64,000 nucleotides of DNA from Strongylocentrotus purpuratus (GCF_000002235.5 NW_022145596.1:30620640-30684639); one strand, 5' to 3'. Shown: positions 25,601 to 34,884, numbered from the stretch's first letter. Notes: generated by a model from the letters alone, not told the origin. Numbers and translations are program-made.

Positions 25601-28489
25601 CTTAAAATACACTACCAAAAGAGGTTACTTTTAAGTGTTTTGTTTATTGGGATTACCTTTCATAATTGTTCCTGATACAAGGTGTTCAATCGTTTCTGGC
25701 TCTTGTTTGCAAAAAGAACACGTTACATTGTCTATTACTTTCATTTTTTCAGCTTTGCATTTACCAGTAATAAAGCTTCGTGTATTTATCTTATATTAGA
25801 AAAAATCTAGTTCTTGTATCAGGAATAATTATGAAAGGTAATTCATATATAAAACCAAAAACTTCTTCATTTATTTCATATTTGATCTCCAATAGGTTTC
25901 TGAAGTAGAATTTTGATATATGTTTTCTTTAATAGTACCATAGTAAATATCTTTGTTGACAATTTTGATATATACATTTGTCTATTACGAAATATTATAA
26001 AAGTGTCCGGCTGTTTTGATAGATGCCGACTCTCAATGCACTGAGCTTTCAACCACTGCGGAATTGTAAAAATGACTGAACGCCAAAGAGGATAATTTGT
26101 AAAACCAATCCGTTGCCACTTGAAGAAAAAAAAAACGATTATTTTTCCATTTTCATCAAACAAATCTTCCATATACCATATACAATTATAAAGTAGCTCT
26201 TTTACAAAACATGTGTTACCAGCTATCTTTTTTGTCCATCGTTCCATATTATACTTTTCTTGGGAAAATCGATTATTGTTACTCAGCTCTTTGAACTCAA
26301 AATATGCATATAAAACCTCTTTATAAAGTAAAGGTAGCTACATGTCTTGATTTTAGACAAGATTTTTTTGTCAAAGTTGCAAGAAAGTAAAATTTGTCCA
26401 CCATATTTGCTCTTAAAGTGATTAAAAAAATATTCAAAAAGTCTTACTATCCATTTTATTTTGATCACCTTAAACATTGAATGAATGTCTATCATATTCA
26501 GGCCCCCTTTCGAATACGGAGCAATAATAATGATAACAATAATAATTAACTATAACAATGATGATAATAATAATTATAATGATAATGATAATAGTGGTAA
26601 TAATAATGATAATAATGGTAATAATAATAATAATAATAATAATGATAATTAGACATGCAGTCGTGACACAACGATGTGCGTGCAATGACGCACGTGTTTC
26701 TACGGTTCAAACGAAAGAGCTTCTCTCGGCCAATCCAGGGCAATTTGTAAAAAGTATGTAGCCTCTGTGATAGTGGAGATAAGTAGGGCACAAGAAAGGC
26801 CACCAAAATGGCCCGAAACGGACAAAATGGCGCCTGGACGGTCACGCATAAGGAATTCCGGAGAACGAAGAATACAGTGACCTTGAAGGGATGCTAGAGA
26901 CTATGCCTACGAAGTTTGAAGGGAATTAAAATAGAGGAAAGGACCTAGAAAGGGTTCGCAAGCACTGTGTGCAACACCGATGGGATTTGGTGCATGATGA
27001 ACATGTGATGACGCGTGATGTGGCACAAACAGCCGCCCATACTAACACAATCATACAGAGTGTAAAATGGCGTCTTAATTGCCCCCCTTGACGATTTTCA
27101 TGCGTTATAATAACTGCAATGTAAAGGTTGGTCGGGAAATGGAAAAAGGTATTTCAAAGTGTATTGGGCACTGACGCTATTCAACGAGCTATCTTTAGAA
27201 CTTTGAAAAATGGTCCATTTTACAAAATCAGTGATAACTTTATAAATACCTCATACCTCATTCGGTTAAAACTAAATATGTTACTCAATCGGATAAAAAA
27301 CACATTATAGCACTCAATTAGTCGAGAAAAAAAAGAAATAATTTTTTTTTTCAATTTTACCACTTCAGAAGCTCCAGTTGAATTATTACTAAATTAAAAT
27401 TGGTAAAAGTAGAACCCCAATCAACCAAATGTTTTGTAGGCCACATTTGCATTCAGCGTATAACGGTGTTTTGCTTTTGTGTGGATTTATAGTCATTGCA
27501 AGATTTGGATGACATATTTCATGGTATAAAACCATCGTTTAGATTTTATCTCCGACTGTTACGATTTTCATGAATATTCATATTAAACAAAATGTAAATG
27601 TTGGCGGGTCCACAGGGAATTAGTCATCGGAAAGTTGATATTCACTGGTATAAAATTATATCGACAATACATTTACAAATCTGATTAATCAACCGACGTT
27701 ACCATAATTGTTCAAACACTCAAAAATTTACAACGGAATAGAAAAAGAACAGATAGATGTGTAAGATATATTGGTGATTGATCGTATTCAAAAAACTGAT
27801 GAGAGAATGGAAGAAAACAAGAGAAAAGTTGGGGAGATGGGTAGAGCGAAGAAGAAATGACGTCTTGAAATTGAAAATTTGGAAGACTAAACGAAATCTT
27901 GGTCGTGTAACAAGAAATATAATAAACACTGGTATACTCTCTCAAAAGAAAAGAGTACATTTTCACATTTTTTGTTTTACTCCCCCCCCCCCCCGGATTT
28001 ATTTTGGAGTGCTATCTAGCAGGAGAAGAGTGAATTTTCACTCCATTTTCACTACATTTAAACCCCCCCCCCCTGAAATGTCACGTCAGTGATCACTCGA
28101 TTTTTATAAAAAGAGAAGGAAATATTCACTATGTATTGACTCATTGCGATTGGGTTTCTCTTCACTGTCATCAATTATAATAATAATAATTATTATAATT
28201 GTCATGCAATTATAATAATGGGAATAATACCATTTCCCGAAAATACACCACGTTTTTAAAAGGTTCATGAATACGTTGAAACGTTGGAAGAACGTTTGGC
28301 TGCTCTTTCGGTACTTCTTCTGAGCGGTGTCGATCTACTTTTATCTCAAACACATTCTGAATCCTGATGGGTTTTTTTCTTGAGAAGTGAATTGAAAATT
28401 AGAGATTAACTTACTAATGAGTAGATACCACAGGCCATGGAACCACTCCTGACGTTAAAGGAAGAACAACAACTATGAATAATCGCCAT
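13549..28489 (-). CDS. LAPTM-like four-pass membrane protein, left paralogue (6 exons)
   Basis: Exons on the minus strand: 28489-28415, 18403-18316, 17342-17236, 15971-15879, 14664-14593 and 13641-13549. All introns are GT-AG, with phases 0,1,0,0,0. Together they encode 175 residues. A Cys-rich N terminus (SCC at 6-8, NVRSGS) is followed by four hydrophobic segments at about 17-40, 68-88, 95-121 and 131-153, then a short basic tail with YQEL at 156-159, which fits the YxxPhi lysosomal sorting signal. The N-terminal CC..R.G pattern and four passes resemble LAPTM4/5 or the related DUF4728 family; these are endolysosomal membrane adaptors. The family call is by topology and motif, not by database match. 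Intron 1 is 10 kb and packed with LINEs. The gene reads intact and is paired head to head with a paralogue at 38493-48114. Confidence 0.85.
14593..14664 (-). CDS. Left paralogue, exon 5
   Basis: 72 bp, acceptor TTTTTTAG, donor GTAAGT. Encodes a polar linker (KRLKFSVQS) and TM4 (MIVYLVVWHLFTALN). Only the FTALN half is well conserved with the other copy, and the linker is three residues longer. Confidence 0.8.
14670..15878. other. Intron 4 of the left paralogue
   Basis: AT-rich intron with poly-C (15521-15536) and poly-G (15677-15688) runs; no other element recognised. Confidence 0.6.
15879..15971 (-). CDS. Left paralogue, exon 4
   Basis: 93 bp, acceptor TTTGCAG, donor GTAAGT. Encodes TM3, beginning DNMTMLIPYMVAIMA, which is identical from TML to IMA in both paralogues. 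Confidence 0.88.
16960..17200. repeat. TC-rich low-complexity intron tract
   Basis: CT/TTTC-rich sequence in intron 3, matched in reverse complement by the AG-rich tract at 43380-43530 of the other arm. Flanking blocks also match (CATGCTCTAACACTC). Open frames here are low-complexity artefacts. Confidence 0.85.
17236..17342 (-). CDS. Left paralogue, exon 3
   Basis: 107 bp, acceptor CTTTAAAG, donor GTAGGT. The first half encodes the diverged loop; the second half encodes TM2 with LLIASIVLLVGV, identical in both copies. Confidence 0.85.
18316..18403 (-). CDS. Left paralogue, exon 2
   Basis: 88 bp, acceptor ATCACAG, donor GTAATA, ends in phase 1. Starts ITSCIYL as in the right copy (ITSWIYL), then loses similarity through the loop LAYYVGLFTSEIEFFS. 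Confidence 0.8.
18853..20094 (-). mobile_element. R2-type LINE 3' fragment, copy 1
   Basis: 1242 bp that recurs at 22042-23283 with a constant offset of 3189 and almost no differences. It contains the C-terminal part of an R2-superfamily LINE ORF (19102-19950) and its 3' UTR, which ends in CAAAAACAAAAACAAAAATT-like sequence. The right end breaks abruptly at CACAATT into sequence with ACGAACCGGCGAAT repeats; the 5' part of the LINE is missing. Confidence 0.82.
19102..19950 (-). pseudogene. R2-type LINE polyprotein, C-terminal part with zinc knuckle and restriction-like endonuclease
   Basis: 282 residues. C-x2-C-x8-H-x4-C (CNLCNCTGTLHHVLNNC, about 94-110) is the CCHC knuckle after RT in RLE-type LINEs. 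It is followed by RHNN (about 118), then HKPD (about 164) and IIIELTVPFE...K..KY (about 176-200), the PD..E..K arrangement of the restriction-like endonuclease of R2/NeSL/HERO elements. GSRGLI follows near 225. The frame is open but lacks RT, so it is a 5'-truncated copy and not a complete gene. R2 relatives insert at specific sites using this nuclease for target-primed reverse transcription. Confidence 0.8.
20095..20400. repeat. ACGAACCGGCGAAT motif cluster
   Basis: Three copies of (T)ACGAACCGGCGAATA, preceded by GTCT or TTCT, at about 20107, 20290 and 20351, beginning directly at the break of the R2-type LINE copy. The segment also has the small palindrome GAATAtagcTATTC. Function unknown. 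Confidence 0.6.
20400..21340. other. Unrecognised intron 1 sequence
   Basis: AT-rich, with a short poly-G run at 20632 and TAGATC-rich degenerate sequence at 20920-21080. No gene or known element recognised. Confidence 0.4.
21340..21900 (-). mobile_element. CR1/L2-type LINE 3' end
   Basis: On the minus strand a frame reading YKTRSSNK, TTVSFKGPQLWNELPNVLKE and FRKKYKCYLFN ends at a stop at 21692. GP.LWN.LP followed by F+..YK.YL is the C-terminal signature of CR1/L2/Jockey RT ORFs. The 3' UTR has a hairpin (GGGATCAAC/GTTGATCCC near 21501-21540) and ends in TGAAATAAATTGAATACTTG. Heavily 5'-truncated. Confidence 0.72.
22042..23283 (-). mobile_element. R2-type LINE 3' fragment, copy 2
   Basis: Near-identical to 18853-20094 (for example YVS becomes YAS in the ORF), same length. 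It joins CR1-type LINE sequence on the left and a Tx1-like LINE RT on the right. Both ends lack poly-A or target-site features, so segmental or gene-conversion duplication is as likely as two retrotranspositions. Confidence 0.8.
22291..23139 (-). pseudogene. R2-type LINE polyprotein C-terminal part, copy 2
   Basis: 282 residues with the same CCHC knuckle, RHNN, HKPD and IELTVPFE...K..KY restriction-like endonuclease motifs as copy 1, differing by one visible residue. It lacks RT. The open frame in both copies means the duplication is recent. Confidence 0.8.
23284..23965 (+). mobile_element. Tx1/L1-like LINE reverse transcriptase fragment
   Basis: Plus-strand translation in shifting frames gives YYMPISL, GFLIAIDFEKAFHSVS (RT motif with the first catalytic Asp), a G.GGSSI/QSP-type block near 23660, and VMYADDMNLIVPDQ (catalytic YADD, near 23785). 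Several stops and frameshifts interrupt it, for example around 23570, 23620 and 23845, so it is dead. It abuts R2-type LINE copy 2 in opposite orientation. Confidence 0.75.
24030..24440. repeat. Pair of diverged CACGTGAA-rich repeats
   Basis: Blocks at about 24045-24115 and 24355-24425 share ACGT(C/G)AATAT...GACTTGAG...TCACGTTCTTCA...ATTTACGT. They are about 310 bp apart and rich in TCACGTGA-like palindromes. No coding content. Confidence 0.5.
24545..24615 (+). repeat. GGCGCGCCGGAAGCAG-type dispersed repeat with G tract
   Basis: CCAGGCGCGCCGGAAGCAGT, a poly-G run and GTGCAAACATCCCAG. The reverse complement of the same order lies at 13370-13430. Confidence 0.6.
24740..25500. repeat. Tandem repeat, about 134-bp period, five degenerate units
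   Basis: The anchor ACTTATTTTTCACACC recurs at about 24825, 24961, 25094, 25227 and 25362 (spacings 136, 133, 133, 135). Each unit also holds GCTTAGATTAGTAATC, GAGACACGTG.TCAT and AGGTGTGTAAGACACCT, the last an imperfect palindrome. The middle units are the most alike. Confidence 0.8.
25640..26290 (-). mobile_element. Tx1/L1-like LINE C-terminal fragment
   Basis: The minus strand shows KWQRIGFTNYPLWRSVIFTI, then INTRSFITGK and CSFCKQEPETIEHL (about 25690-25740), a zinc-knuckle-like block typical of Tx1/L1 ORF2 C termini. Inverted copies of TTACCTTTCATAATTGTTCC lie at 25653-25680 and 25813-25845 and flank the knuckle segment. The frame is broken. Confidence 0.6.
26522..26650. repeat. AAT/GAT trinucleotide-like microsatellite
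   Basis: Imperfect (AAT)n with GAT, GGT and AAC interruptions. Long frames over it on both strands are repeat artefacts. Confidence 0.9.
26660..27720. other. Unrecognised intron 1 sequence
   Basis: No gene or element recognised. It includes short GATTTTCATG.ATT blocks near 27095 and 27565. It lies between LINE debris and the part of intron 1 that matches the other arm. Confidence 0.4.
27930..28085. repeat. Diverged CT/poly-C intron segment shared with the other arm
   Basis: ACTCTCTCAAAAG...GTGAA.TTTCACT with poly-C runs; it aligns in reverse complement with 38680-38840. It is useful as a neutral ruler for arm divergence. Confidence 0.6.
28415..28489 (-). CDS. Left paralogue, exon 1 (start)
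   Basis: ATG at 28489-28487; 25 codons, donor GTAAGT. It encodes MAIIHSCC...NVRSGS and the start of TM1. The start is supported by the identical MAI start in the right copy and by similarity running on into the 5' flank. Confidence 0.85.
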
Positions 28490-28910
28490 TGTGATTTATT
28501 TGTTGTCACGCCACTCAAGACTCTTCACTAAAGACGATTTTGACAAAAGATGATAAAACAGTTGAGCGTAGTTTTGCAAAGCTTGAAAGTGAACTATCGA
28601 CGGATATGTGTGGTGATAACTTGGCCGAGGTAGTGTAACTGTTACATGGTTTAACGACTAGTTTATACCTCTCGTATTTTTCATACGTTTTTTAAGTTGC
28701 TGGATCCTGATTGGTTGCTATTTTATCGAGTAAGCAATCCTGTCTCGAATCTGGGGCATAGTTATAATCATGGAAACTGAAGCACTGGTAGAAATTCCCC
28801 AAATGTTAGTGAGTGACTAATGGGATATCTGCATCTGATTGGTTGACCATTCTTGCACTGTATTTGCGCTAAGAATAGCACGTCCGTAGAAACTCGTCAT
28901 TTGATTGGAG
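28490..28910 (-). promoter_or_regulatory. Upstream region of the left paralogue with CCAAT boxes
   Basis: On the minus strand, AACCAATCA at 28716-28708 lies about 220 bp before the ATG and is matched by AACCAATCA at 38266-38274 in the right copy. Further upstream there are two more ATTGG/CCAAT motifs (about 28843 and 28897). Blocks ACTACGCTCAACTGTT and ATCTTTTGTCAAAATC near the start are also shared. NF-Y would be the expected binder of CCAAT; transcription start is not determined. Confidence 0.5.
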
Positions 28911-29129
28911 CTTCTGTAAGCCAGAACCCGTTAGCCTTAACTCAGTGAAATTGCTGAGTTACCGCCCTCTTAGCTTTCTGTAGTAACGGTAGCAATACTT
29001 ATGCAACATTGCTTTTACCTCAGAGTATACCTGTTTTAACTTTGATTTTCTTCTAATAATATGTTTCAACCCCCTCCATTTCTTGTCTTTACCTCTTTTT
29101 TTCTTCTGTTCCCATCTCTCCCATCTCTC

Positions 29130-29250
29130 TCTCTAAACTCATTCCTGTTTATCTATATATCTCTATATAATTATATCTCTCTCTCTCTCTCTCTCTCTCT
29201 CTTCTTATCCCTCTTTATCTATATATCTCTATATAATTATATCTGTCTTT

Positions 29251-29281
<31 letters not shown>

Positions 29282-29310
29282 ATCTCTCTCTCTCTCCCTA
29301 TTTCTCTATC
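29130..29310. repeat. TC/TATC microsatellite
   Basis: (TC)n with ATATCTCTATATAATTATAT interludes repeated twice. Serine/leucine-rich frames here are artefacts. Confidence 0.9.
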
Positions 29311-29511
29311 TATCCACCTTTCTCTAAATCTACAGTTAACATCTAACTTATTCAGATTATGAATAATTTAAGTGTATCTCTCTCTCTCCATGCCTCCATT
29401 CTTCCCTCCCCCTTATCTTCCTCCCTCACCCCATCTCCTTCACTCCCTTTCTCAAGCATCCAGATTAATTAGCTACTGTAGTTACATGCATGTATTTGAT
29501 TGCCTTGTTAA

Positions 29512-30148
29512 GGCCCGGTCACACAGCCTTTCGCGTCTGTATCGCGGGTAAAATTTCGCGATTTTTTTTTTGCCCGCGGTTGCCCGTGGTGGAAAATGTG
29601 CAAAATTGGCTTACCCGCGGTTTACCCGTGGTATGCCCGCGGAACAGACGCCGGCGACTGTTCCGCGTCCTTATCGCGGGTGAATCGCGGCGGTACCGCG
29701 GCCTACCACGCTTACACGCGGTACACACGCTAATGCACGTGATAACAACGCGGTACAGACGCGGAACAAACGTGCTATGACCGTGCTCCACCCGCGATTA
29801 CCCGCTAAAATTTCGCGTCCAATTCCGCGTGTAACCACGTCTTGACCGCGGCCGTAGGACGTCCTAGCACGTTCGTTCCGCGTCTGTACCGCGTCTTTAC
29901 CGCGTGTGTACCACGTGTACCACGTGTACCGCCCGCGATTACCCGCGGTCTAAATTTTGGGCAGCCCAAAACTTTTTCGCGCGGCCAACCGCGTGTGAAT
30001 TTCTTACCGCGTGTAACGACGGGTAAAGTACGGCTGTATCGCGTCTTTATCGCGACCTCAAAGCGTCCAACAGCGTCTGCTTCACGGGCAGAAATTTTTG
30101 GCCGTGATTCGGCCGCGATACGCCCGTGGAGGGCTGTGTGACCGGGCC
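29512..30148. mobile_element. TTAA-flanked MITE with CG-rich interior
   Basis: Terminal inverted repeats GGCCCGGTCACACAGCC at both ends, bounded by TTAA at 29508-29511 and 30149-30152, the target duplication used by piggyBac and Kolobok transposons. The 637-bp interior is strongly enriched in CGCG, ACCGCG, CCCGCGGT and GCGTCTGTA-like words against an AT-rich background. No transposase, so it is non-autonomous. Confidence 0.82.
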
Positions 30149-30159
30149 TTAAGGTATAT

Positions 30160-30595
30160 ACTAGTCCACTACCTAGACTGGTTTTGTGTCGCGCGCCTAA
30201 TCAGCTGAGGAATCAGCACATCCTCAACGCTAAACCGGAGACAGTCCTTGCCTCTCATTCTCACCCTCGATGACATTTTTCGAAGGGTGTATTTTCGGGG
30301 GTCGTGCGATCTATGTGGGATGCGTGTAAGGGAGGAGGATTGAAGAATAAAAAATATATTAAAACGGACAGAATCTGGACTAGGTATATACGCACGGAAA
30401 TGCTGCGAAGTAGGATCGAAGCAAACCACGACATCATTCTTCAAGTGTATCGAAATTTCAAAACTAAATTAGATTTTAATCATATTTATTTTCATTACAA
30501 AACAACCGCAGTGTTGCCCGTAAATCGCGTGACAGGTACAAGTCCTGTTTCTGTTATTGGAAATTTAATATCGGTATTAATTCTATTGTGGTGAA
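30160..30595. other. Unrecognised sequence
   Basis: Short open frames on both strands without similarity I recognise; probably non-coding. Confidence 0.35.
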
Positions 30596-30665
30596 ACCCT
30601 TTCAAAACTAGTGAGACCCTCGTGAGACCCCTTTCAAAACTAGTGAGACCCTCTCAAAACTTGTT
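30596..30665. repeat. Short direct repeat TTTCAAAACTAGTGAGACCC
   Basis: Two to three copies in 70 bp just left of a LINE 3' end. Confidence 0.7.
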
Positions 30666-30679
30666 TGCTGCCACTACAT

Positions 30680-31060
30680 AGGGTTCAAATTCAAGTTTAT
30701 TTTATTTCACAATTCACCCCAAAAAAAGAATTCACATAATTGACAAAATTAGAACATAATATGAAATATACTAAAAGTGTCACATTATATAATTATTTTT
30801 TGAAAAGACGTCGAAATAAATTGTATTGAATAGAAGGTTATACAGGGTGAAATGTAAGGAACCTATTACAAAGATCAGCTTGTAGATTATAAGTTCCCAT
30901 GAACAAAACTAACATTTGATTGAAGTGGTTGTGATGGTGAAGGACGTAACAGTAATAATAGGTGGGCAAGAAGGCCTTGACATAAGATGATATACAACGT
31001 GAAACAAGCAAAAATAGCAAAATTATCAAATACAGCAAACAAATTAAGTTGTTACCAAAG
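30680..31060 (-). mobile_element. LINE 3' end (CR1/L2-like), decayed
   Basis: The minus strand ends GTGAAATAAAATAAACTTGAA, the same type of tail as the CR1/L2-like 3' end at 21340. Upstream the translation is weak and interrupted (FLPTYYYCYVL-like). Family call rests on the tail only. Confidence 0.4.
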
Positions 31061-31124
31061 AAATGACACGATAGTCACTTTAAAATATTGAGGTCATTAA
31101 ACGAGGTCATTGAACGGGTTATTA

Positions 31125-31429
31125 GGCTCTTGGCCAAAAGTTGAACTTATCTCTAAGTTGGACTTAACAATTATGGACAGCCGTTAGCATCCTTGAAAAT
31201 ATTAGTAAAAGTTATTCTAAAAGGCATAAAATGTTGATTCGAATCATTCATATTTGCTATTATCATGGGAAATTTCATGTTCTTGATGTGGAATTTATGA
31301 AAAGTCTAAAATAGTTGAATTTTTGCTTTTTAATATATTTTATTTCAGGGCTACATTTGGCTCTCCATAATATCTAAGTCCAACCTGGAGTTAGGTTCTT
31401 CTTAGGATCTTTGTGAAACACACCCCAGG
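31125..31429. mobile_element. MITE, copy A of a GGGTGTTTCACAAA family
   Basis: About 305 bp similar along its length to 53049-53366. The right end GATCTTTGTGAAACACACCCCAGG is close to the copy B terminus; the left terminus is degraded. Internal inverted repeats (AAGTTGGACTTAA...TTAAGTCCAACTT type) are visible. Confidence 0.65.
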
Positions 31430-31554
31430 TCATGTATAATTATTATCTCTCTCAGTTACAAAGCCTACTGTGAAGATCTAGTGATTGTCCAATCAAATGT
31501 CTACTAATCTTCATCTTGGTTGAGTGCTAATGGATAATAAATATTATAAGTTAA

Positions 31555-32110
31555 AGGGATAGTTGAGTTCTGTTGCAGAGGGCGCTACACAAAATAATTT
31601 GTTGTGAGATAATGAAAAACTGACTGTCAAATTTGAAAGAACATAATATTTAAATGACAAAATCATCTTTGTTTAATCAAAATCGGTTAAGAGACGGCTG
31701 AGATATAACGATTTCCAATACTTGTGTACCACCACAAATATTAGATATTTTAAATATTTGAAAAAACCGTTGAAAAAATGAAATAGCGTCTTTTACGTCG
31801 TATTTCAGCCAAAGCCGATGTAGGATTTTTTGTTGTCATTTTCGTGTTGCTTATATTACCCACAATTAGCCTGCTCATGTATTGTTATTTTTAATTAGAT
31901 AATTAATTAACGGTCACCGTGTTTTTTTTAAAGTGGAGCTGAATTAGTATGATCGTATCGGCTAAATTTCACACATTTTCGGGTCTAAAATTACCTTCAA
32001 AGCAATTTTAGGTTCTAAAAGGGCACTATAAATGTCATAGATAAGAATAAGAGCAATAACCATGCACTTAGAAGGCATTCGCGGTCTGAGAATAGAACTC
32101 AACTATCCCT
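31555..32110. mobile_element. TTAA-flanked MITE with AGGGATAGTTGAGTTCT ends
   Basis: Perfect 17-bp terminal inverted repeats and TTAA at both sides (31551-31554, 32111-32114). 556 bp, AT-rich, no transposase. Probably mobilised by a piggyBac- or Kolobok-type enzyme elsewhere. It abuts a CR1/L2-type LINE fragment on the right. Confidence 0.82.
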
Positions 32111-32114
32111 TTAA

Positions 32115-32530
32115 GTTTAACACTTTAAACTGCTTCACATATCAACTACTTTATCTAACTGGTTTAAAAGTAATGAACTATCTCTTGATATTTATCAAAA
32201 AACGAGCTTCATACACTTTAGACATAACCCAGATGTTCTTTACAATATTGTAGTTGATAATGGACCCTTAGAACGTAAGAAATGTACAACAAATTAAGGT
32301 ATTGTTATTGATTAAAATCTTAGCTGGAAAAAACAAACAACTACATATATTTGTAGGAATATTGGTAAACTTTATAATAAAAAAAAATATCTTCCTAAAA
32401 AGACCATGTTAATGTTATATAACTCACTTATCTTGCCGTACATTTAATATTGTATCTTGGTGAGGGCTTCAAGTACACAGACACAAATTAACCCTATTCA
32501 TTTATTGCACAAATGGGGCTTCACATATGT
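32115..32530 (+). mobile_element. CR1/L2-type LINE RT fragment
   Basis: Plus-strand translation in changing frames reads SNWFKSNELSLDIYQKTSF, then GIVID.NLSWKKQTTTYICR, NIGKLYNKKKYLPKKTMLML and YNSLILPYI.YCILV. This is the post-catalytic RT thumb segment of CR1/L2/Jockey LINEs (FLG..ID..L.W..HI...LPK..L..LY..LI.PY..Y). Stops interrupt it. Confidence 0.75.
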
Positions 32531-33004
32531 GCTGACCCCCATTATTTAGCCCATACAAACCGATTATTTTATGAATTTAGAACATTTTCTTGATAACATG
32601 TTTGTAATTATCGACCTATATCTCTACTCCCGTATTTTTCGGAAAGAGCTGTTTATAATCGCCTTTAAATGTTTTATTACAATGACAGACAATAATAAAC
32701 GTATTGATATAACAGAATATTATAATTGAAATATTTTAACATTTTTTCTAGTCTTGTAATGCAAAATTATTTGGTTACAGAAAATGAAAAAACGAACCTA
32801 CTTGAAAGCAATGCTTATTATTTGCACATTCAGAATTAAACTTTACATTCATAACTAAATTTTGAAAAAAATACTGAATAACAAAAAGATATGACAGACA
32901 GCAACAAAAAAAAACAGACAAAAACAAATGAGAAACAGTAGCAGGATAACAAAATGAGGATATATAAAGAAAATAAGAATTAGAGAGTGACAAACAGAAA
33001 AATG

Positions 33005-33205
33005 GGGAAAACAGCAGAAAGAGAAAAAGAAGACACAGAGAGAGAAGGAGTAGAGGGAGAGAGAGCGAGAGAGAGAAAGAGAAATGGGTAGAAAGAGAGA
33101 GAGAGAGAGAGAGAGAGGGGAGAGAGGGGTCAGAGAGAGAGAGAGAGAGAGAGAGCGAACGAAAGCGGCAGAGAGGGAGAGAGAAAGAAAGGGTGGCTAT
33201 AGAGT
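33005..33205. repeat. GA-rich microsatellite
   Basis: (GA)n with GGG and AAA interruptions. Confidence 0.9.
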
Positions 33206-33389
33206 AATCATTTTTTAATTAGTATTATATGGAAACAAATCATATACAAGTCACAATTTCGATGTGGACAAAATGGCTAGTGTGGCCAAACACGGAAGAA
33301 AAAACAAAGGGCAATCAGTTATCCTGATACGTCTGCAACATCAACATAAATCAACATGAGAATTGTCTGGAAGAAAAAGAACGACCCAA

Positions 33390-34080
33390 TCAATAGATCT
33401 TTGTTCGATACCTTATACACGCTGATATATTTTGTAACCTTTAAATACTTTTGATATATTTACTCTACTGTTCAGGAGATGTCCCTCTACCAGGTAAAAA
33501 AAAAAAACATGCCACTGTCAGTATTATTTCAATTTTTAATTTTTTTAGAAGTCCGAGTGTTTTAGAGCCCGTATTGATCAATTAGTGCCCTTTGCTAATA
33601 CAAATATATATCTTACACAGTACTCAAATATGTGACATCACTACTAAAAGTATTAACTGTCGGTTTTGGGGTTTGATGGCGATGTTCTGTTCAAATATTG
33701 AATACTTCAATATGAGGTTTTTCAGCTCAATGATTAATGGATAGTGTATACAATGTAAAAATATCACTCGTTTTATAATACAAATTCCTCTAGATGCCAT
33801 GTAAGTTGTGGCGTTAAAAAGAACATTTTAAACTTAATATTGTCATACATATCAATTAGGGTTAGTCTCAAAATTTCATTCTGGACACTGATAGAGGAGT
33901 ATTAAAAGTGGTGGAGGTGGAAATAGTATTTAATTTGCTTCCTCGTTCCTAGTATTCACATGTGAAAGAGTATCATACTAGCAATGCCACCTGAACAGAT
34001 TTGCTCTTGAAATGCTCCCATATTTTCTAAATATGACCTGAAACACTTTGGACCATAGTCTCAGGCGACAAGTCTTATAG
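33390..34080 (-). repeat. Third copy of intron 5 sequence (exon-less relic)
   Basis: Aligns in the same orientation with 13720-14160 (CTTATACACGC.GATA, GAGCCCGTATTGATCAA, TATTAACTGTCG, GATGGCGATGTTCTGTTCAA). It also aligns, reversed, with 46880-47760 (GGAGCATTTCAAGAGCAAATC, CACTTTTAATACT). Both lie in intron 5 of the paralogues. No exon 5 or exon 6 sequence is visible on either side. Confidence 0.7.
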
Positions 34081-34454
34081 TATCCGTGTTAATCGGCCCA
34101 GTGTCAATCGATCCAGTATTCGGCCCAGTAATACGGCCCAGTAATACAATCGGAAATGTTTGTGCAGCCTATATTGGTATAAAGTGAGTTTTAGAATCAG
34201 TGATATTGGGCATTAGCCTTTCGAAAGCAACCATGAATAGGCCCTACTTTAAATAAATAAATATAATCTGTAATCTTCTTCAGTTTTGTTCTGAGAGTGT
34301 GAATATCATCTTTTTGTAACTAAAAGTGTCATTAACTAAAGACTAGTTATTAGAATCACGTACTTTTCAGTTATGTTAGGTTGCTCGGATTATTCTTGTA
34401 TACTGTTCTTTGATCCAACCATGTTTGCATCGAAGTAAAACGGAGATATATGCC

Positions 34455-34620
34455 CAAATTTAGACATGCATGAATTTTTAACTCCCTCAGTTTCCATTGT
34501 CATTTTACTCTATAAAATCTGTTCCACAAACATGCTTTGGAATGCCCATTACCCACGCTCTCCAGATTTCTTTCGTACAAAACTGATGTGCGTGACCAAC
34601 GTAGCATATCATTTTTCATT
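34455..34620 (+). repeat. Direct repeat unit, copy 1
   Basis: ATTTTACTCTA.A.AATCT.TTC, then ACAAACATG and ACCCACGCTC; matched by 35578-35705, about 1.1 kb to the right. No coding content. Confidence 0.6.
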
Positions 34621-34689
34621 CAAGGTATTTTGTTCTTTCGAAATGACGTTACTTTTTTCTGGGTGAAGATTGTAATGCCTTTAATTAAA

Positions 34690-34880
34690 AGAAACTAAGC
34701 ATTATTATACAATGCGTATCAAAAAAAAGTATAGCCAGCTTTAGTAGCCCATAATTAATAAGTCGTAATAGTCCAATCCAATCCAAAAGATATTTGATAT
34801 AGCGCCTTTTCCTTGTAGTTACAAAGCGCTGCACACACGCTCCACAATGTTTGGGCCACTTAAAAACAAAAGTTAGACAC
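34690..34880 (-). repeat. AAAGCGCT-type dispersed repeat
   Basis: The minus strand reads GCGCTTTGTAACTACAAGGA then AAAGGCGCTATATCAAATAT, a common type of non-LTR or SINE 3' end in marine invertebrates. A related GAAAAGCGC segment lies at 44435-44500. Confidence 0.4.
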
Positions 34881-34884
34881 TTCA

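Larger units (their letters stand above)
11440..29050 (-). repeat. Left arm of a large inverted duplication
   Basis: Exons, introns and flanks of the minus-strand gene here align, in reverse complement, with 38130-48880. Matches visible by eye include the 3' flank (11455-11545 with 48790-48880), intron 2 (17780-18300 with 42510-43050), intron 1 near the exon 2 acceptor (18410-18660 with 41130-41240 and 42220-42380), and the 5' flank (28490-29040 with 38130-38490). The arms differ in length mainly because about 9 kb of mobile DNA sits in intron 1 of this arm. Confidence 0.8.

Noticed and set aside
26470-26845. Ile-rich and Tyr/His-rich frames
   Set aside because: Translations of the AAT/GAT microsatellite on both strands.
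29490-30141. Arg-rich frames on both strands
   Set aside because: They lie in the CG-rich interior of a MITE; the composition alone keeps stops rare.
33200-33390. Exon 6 of a third gene copy beside the intron 5 relic
   Set aside because: No ICVISQYQEL-like translation or acceptor found in the expected place.
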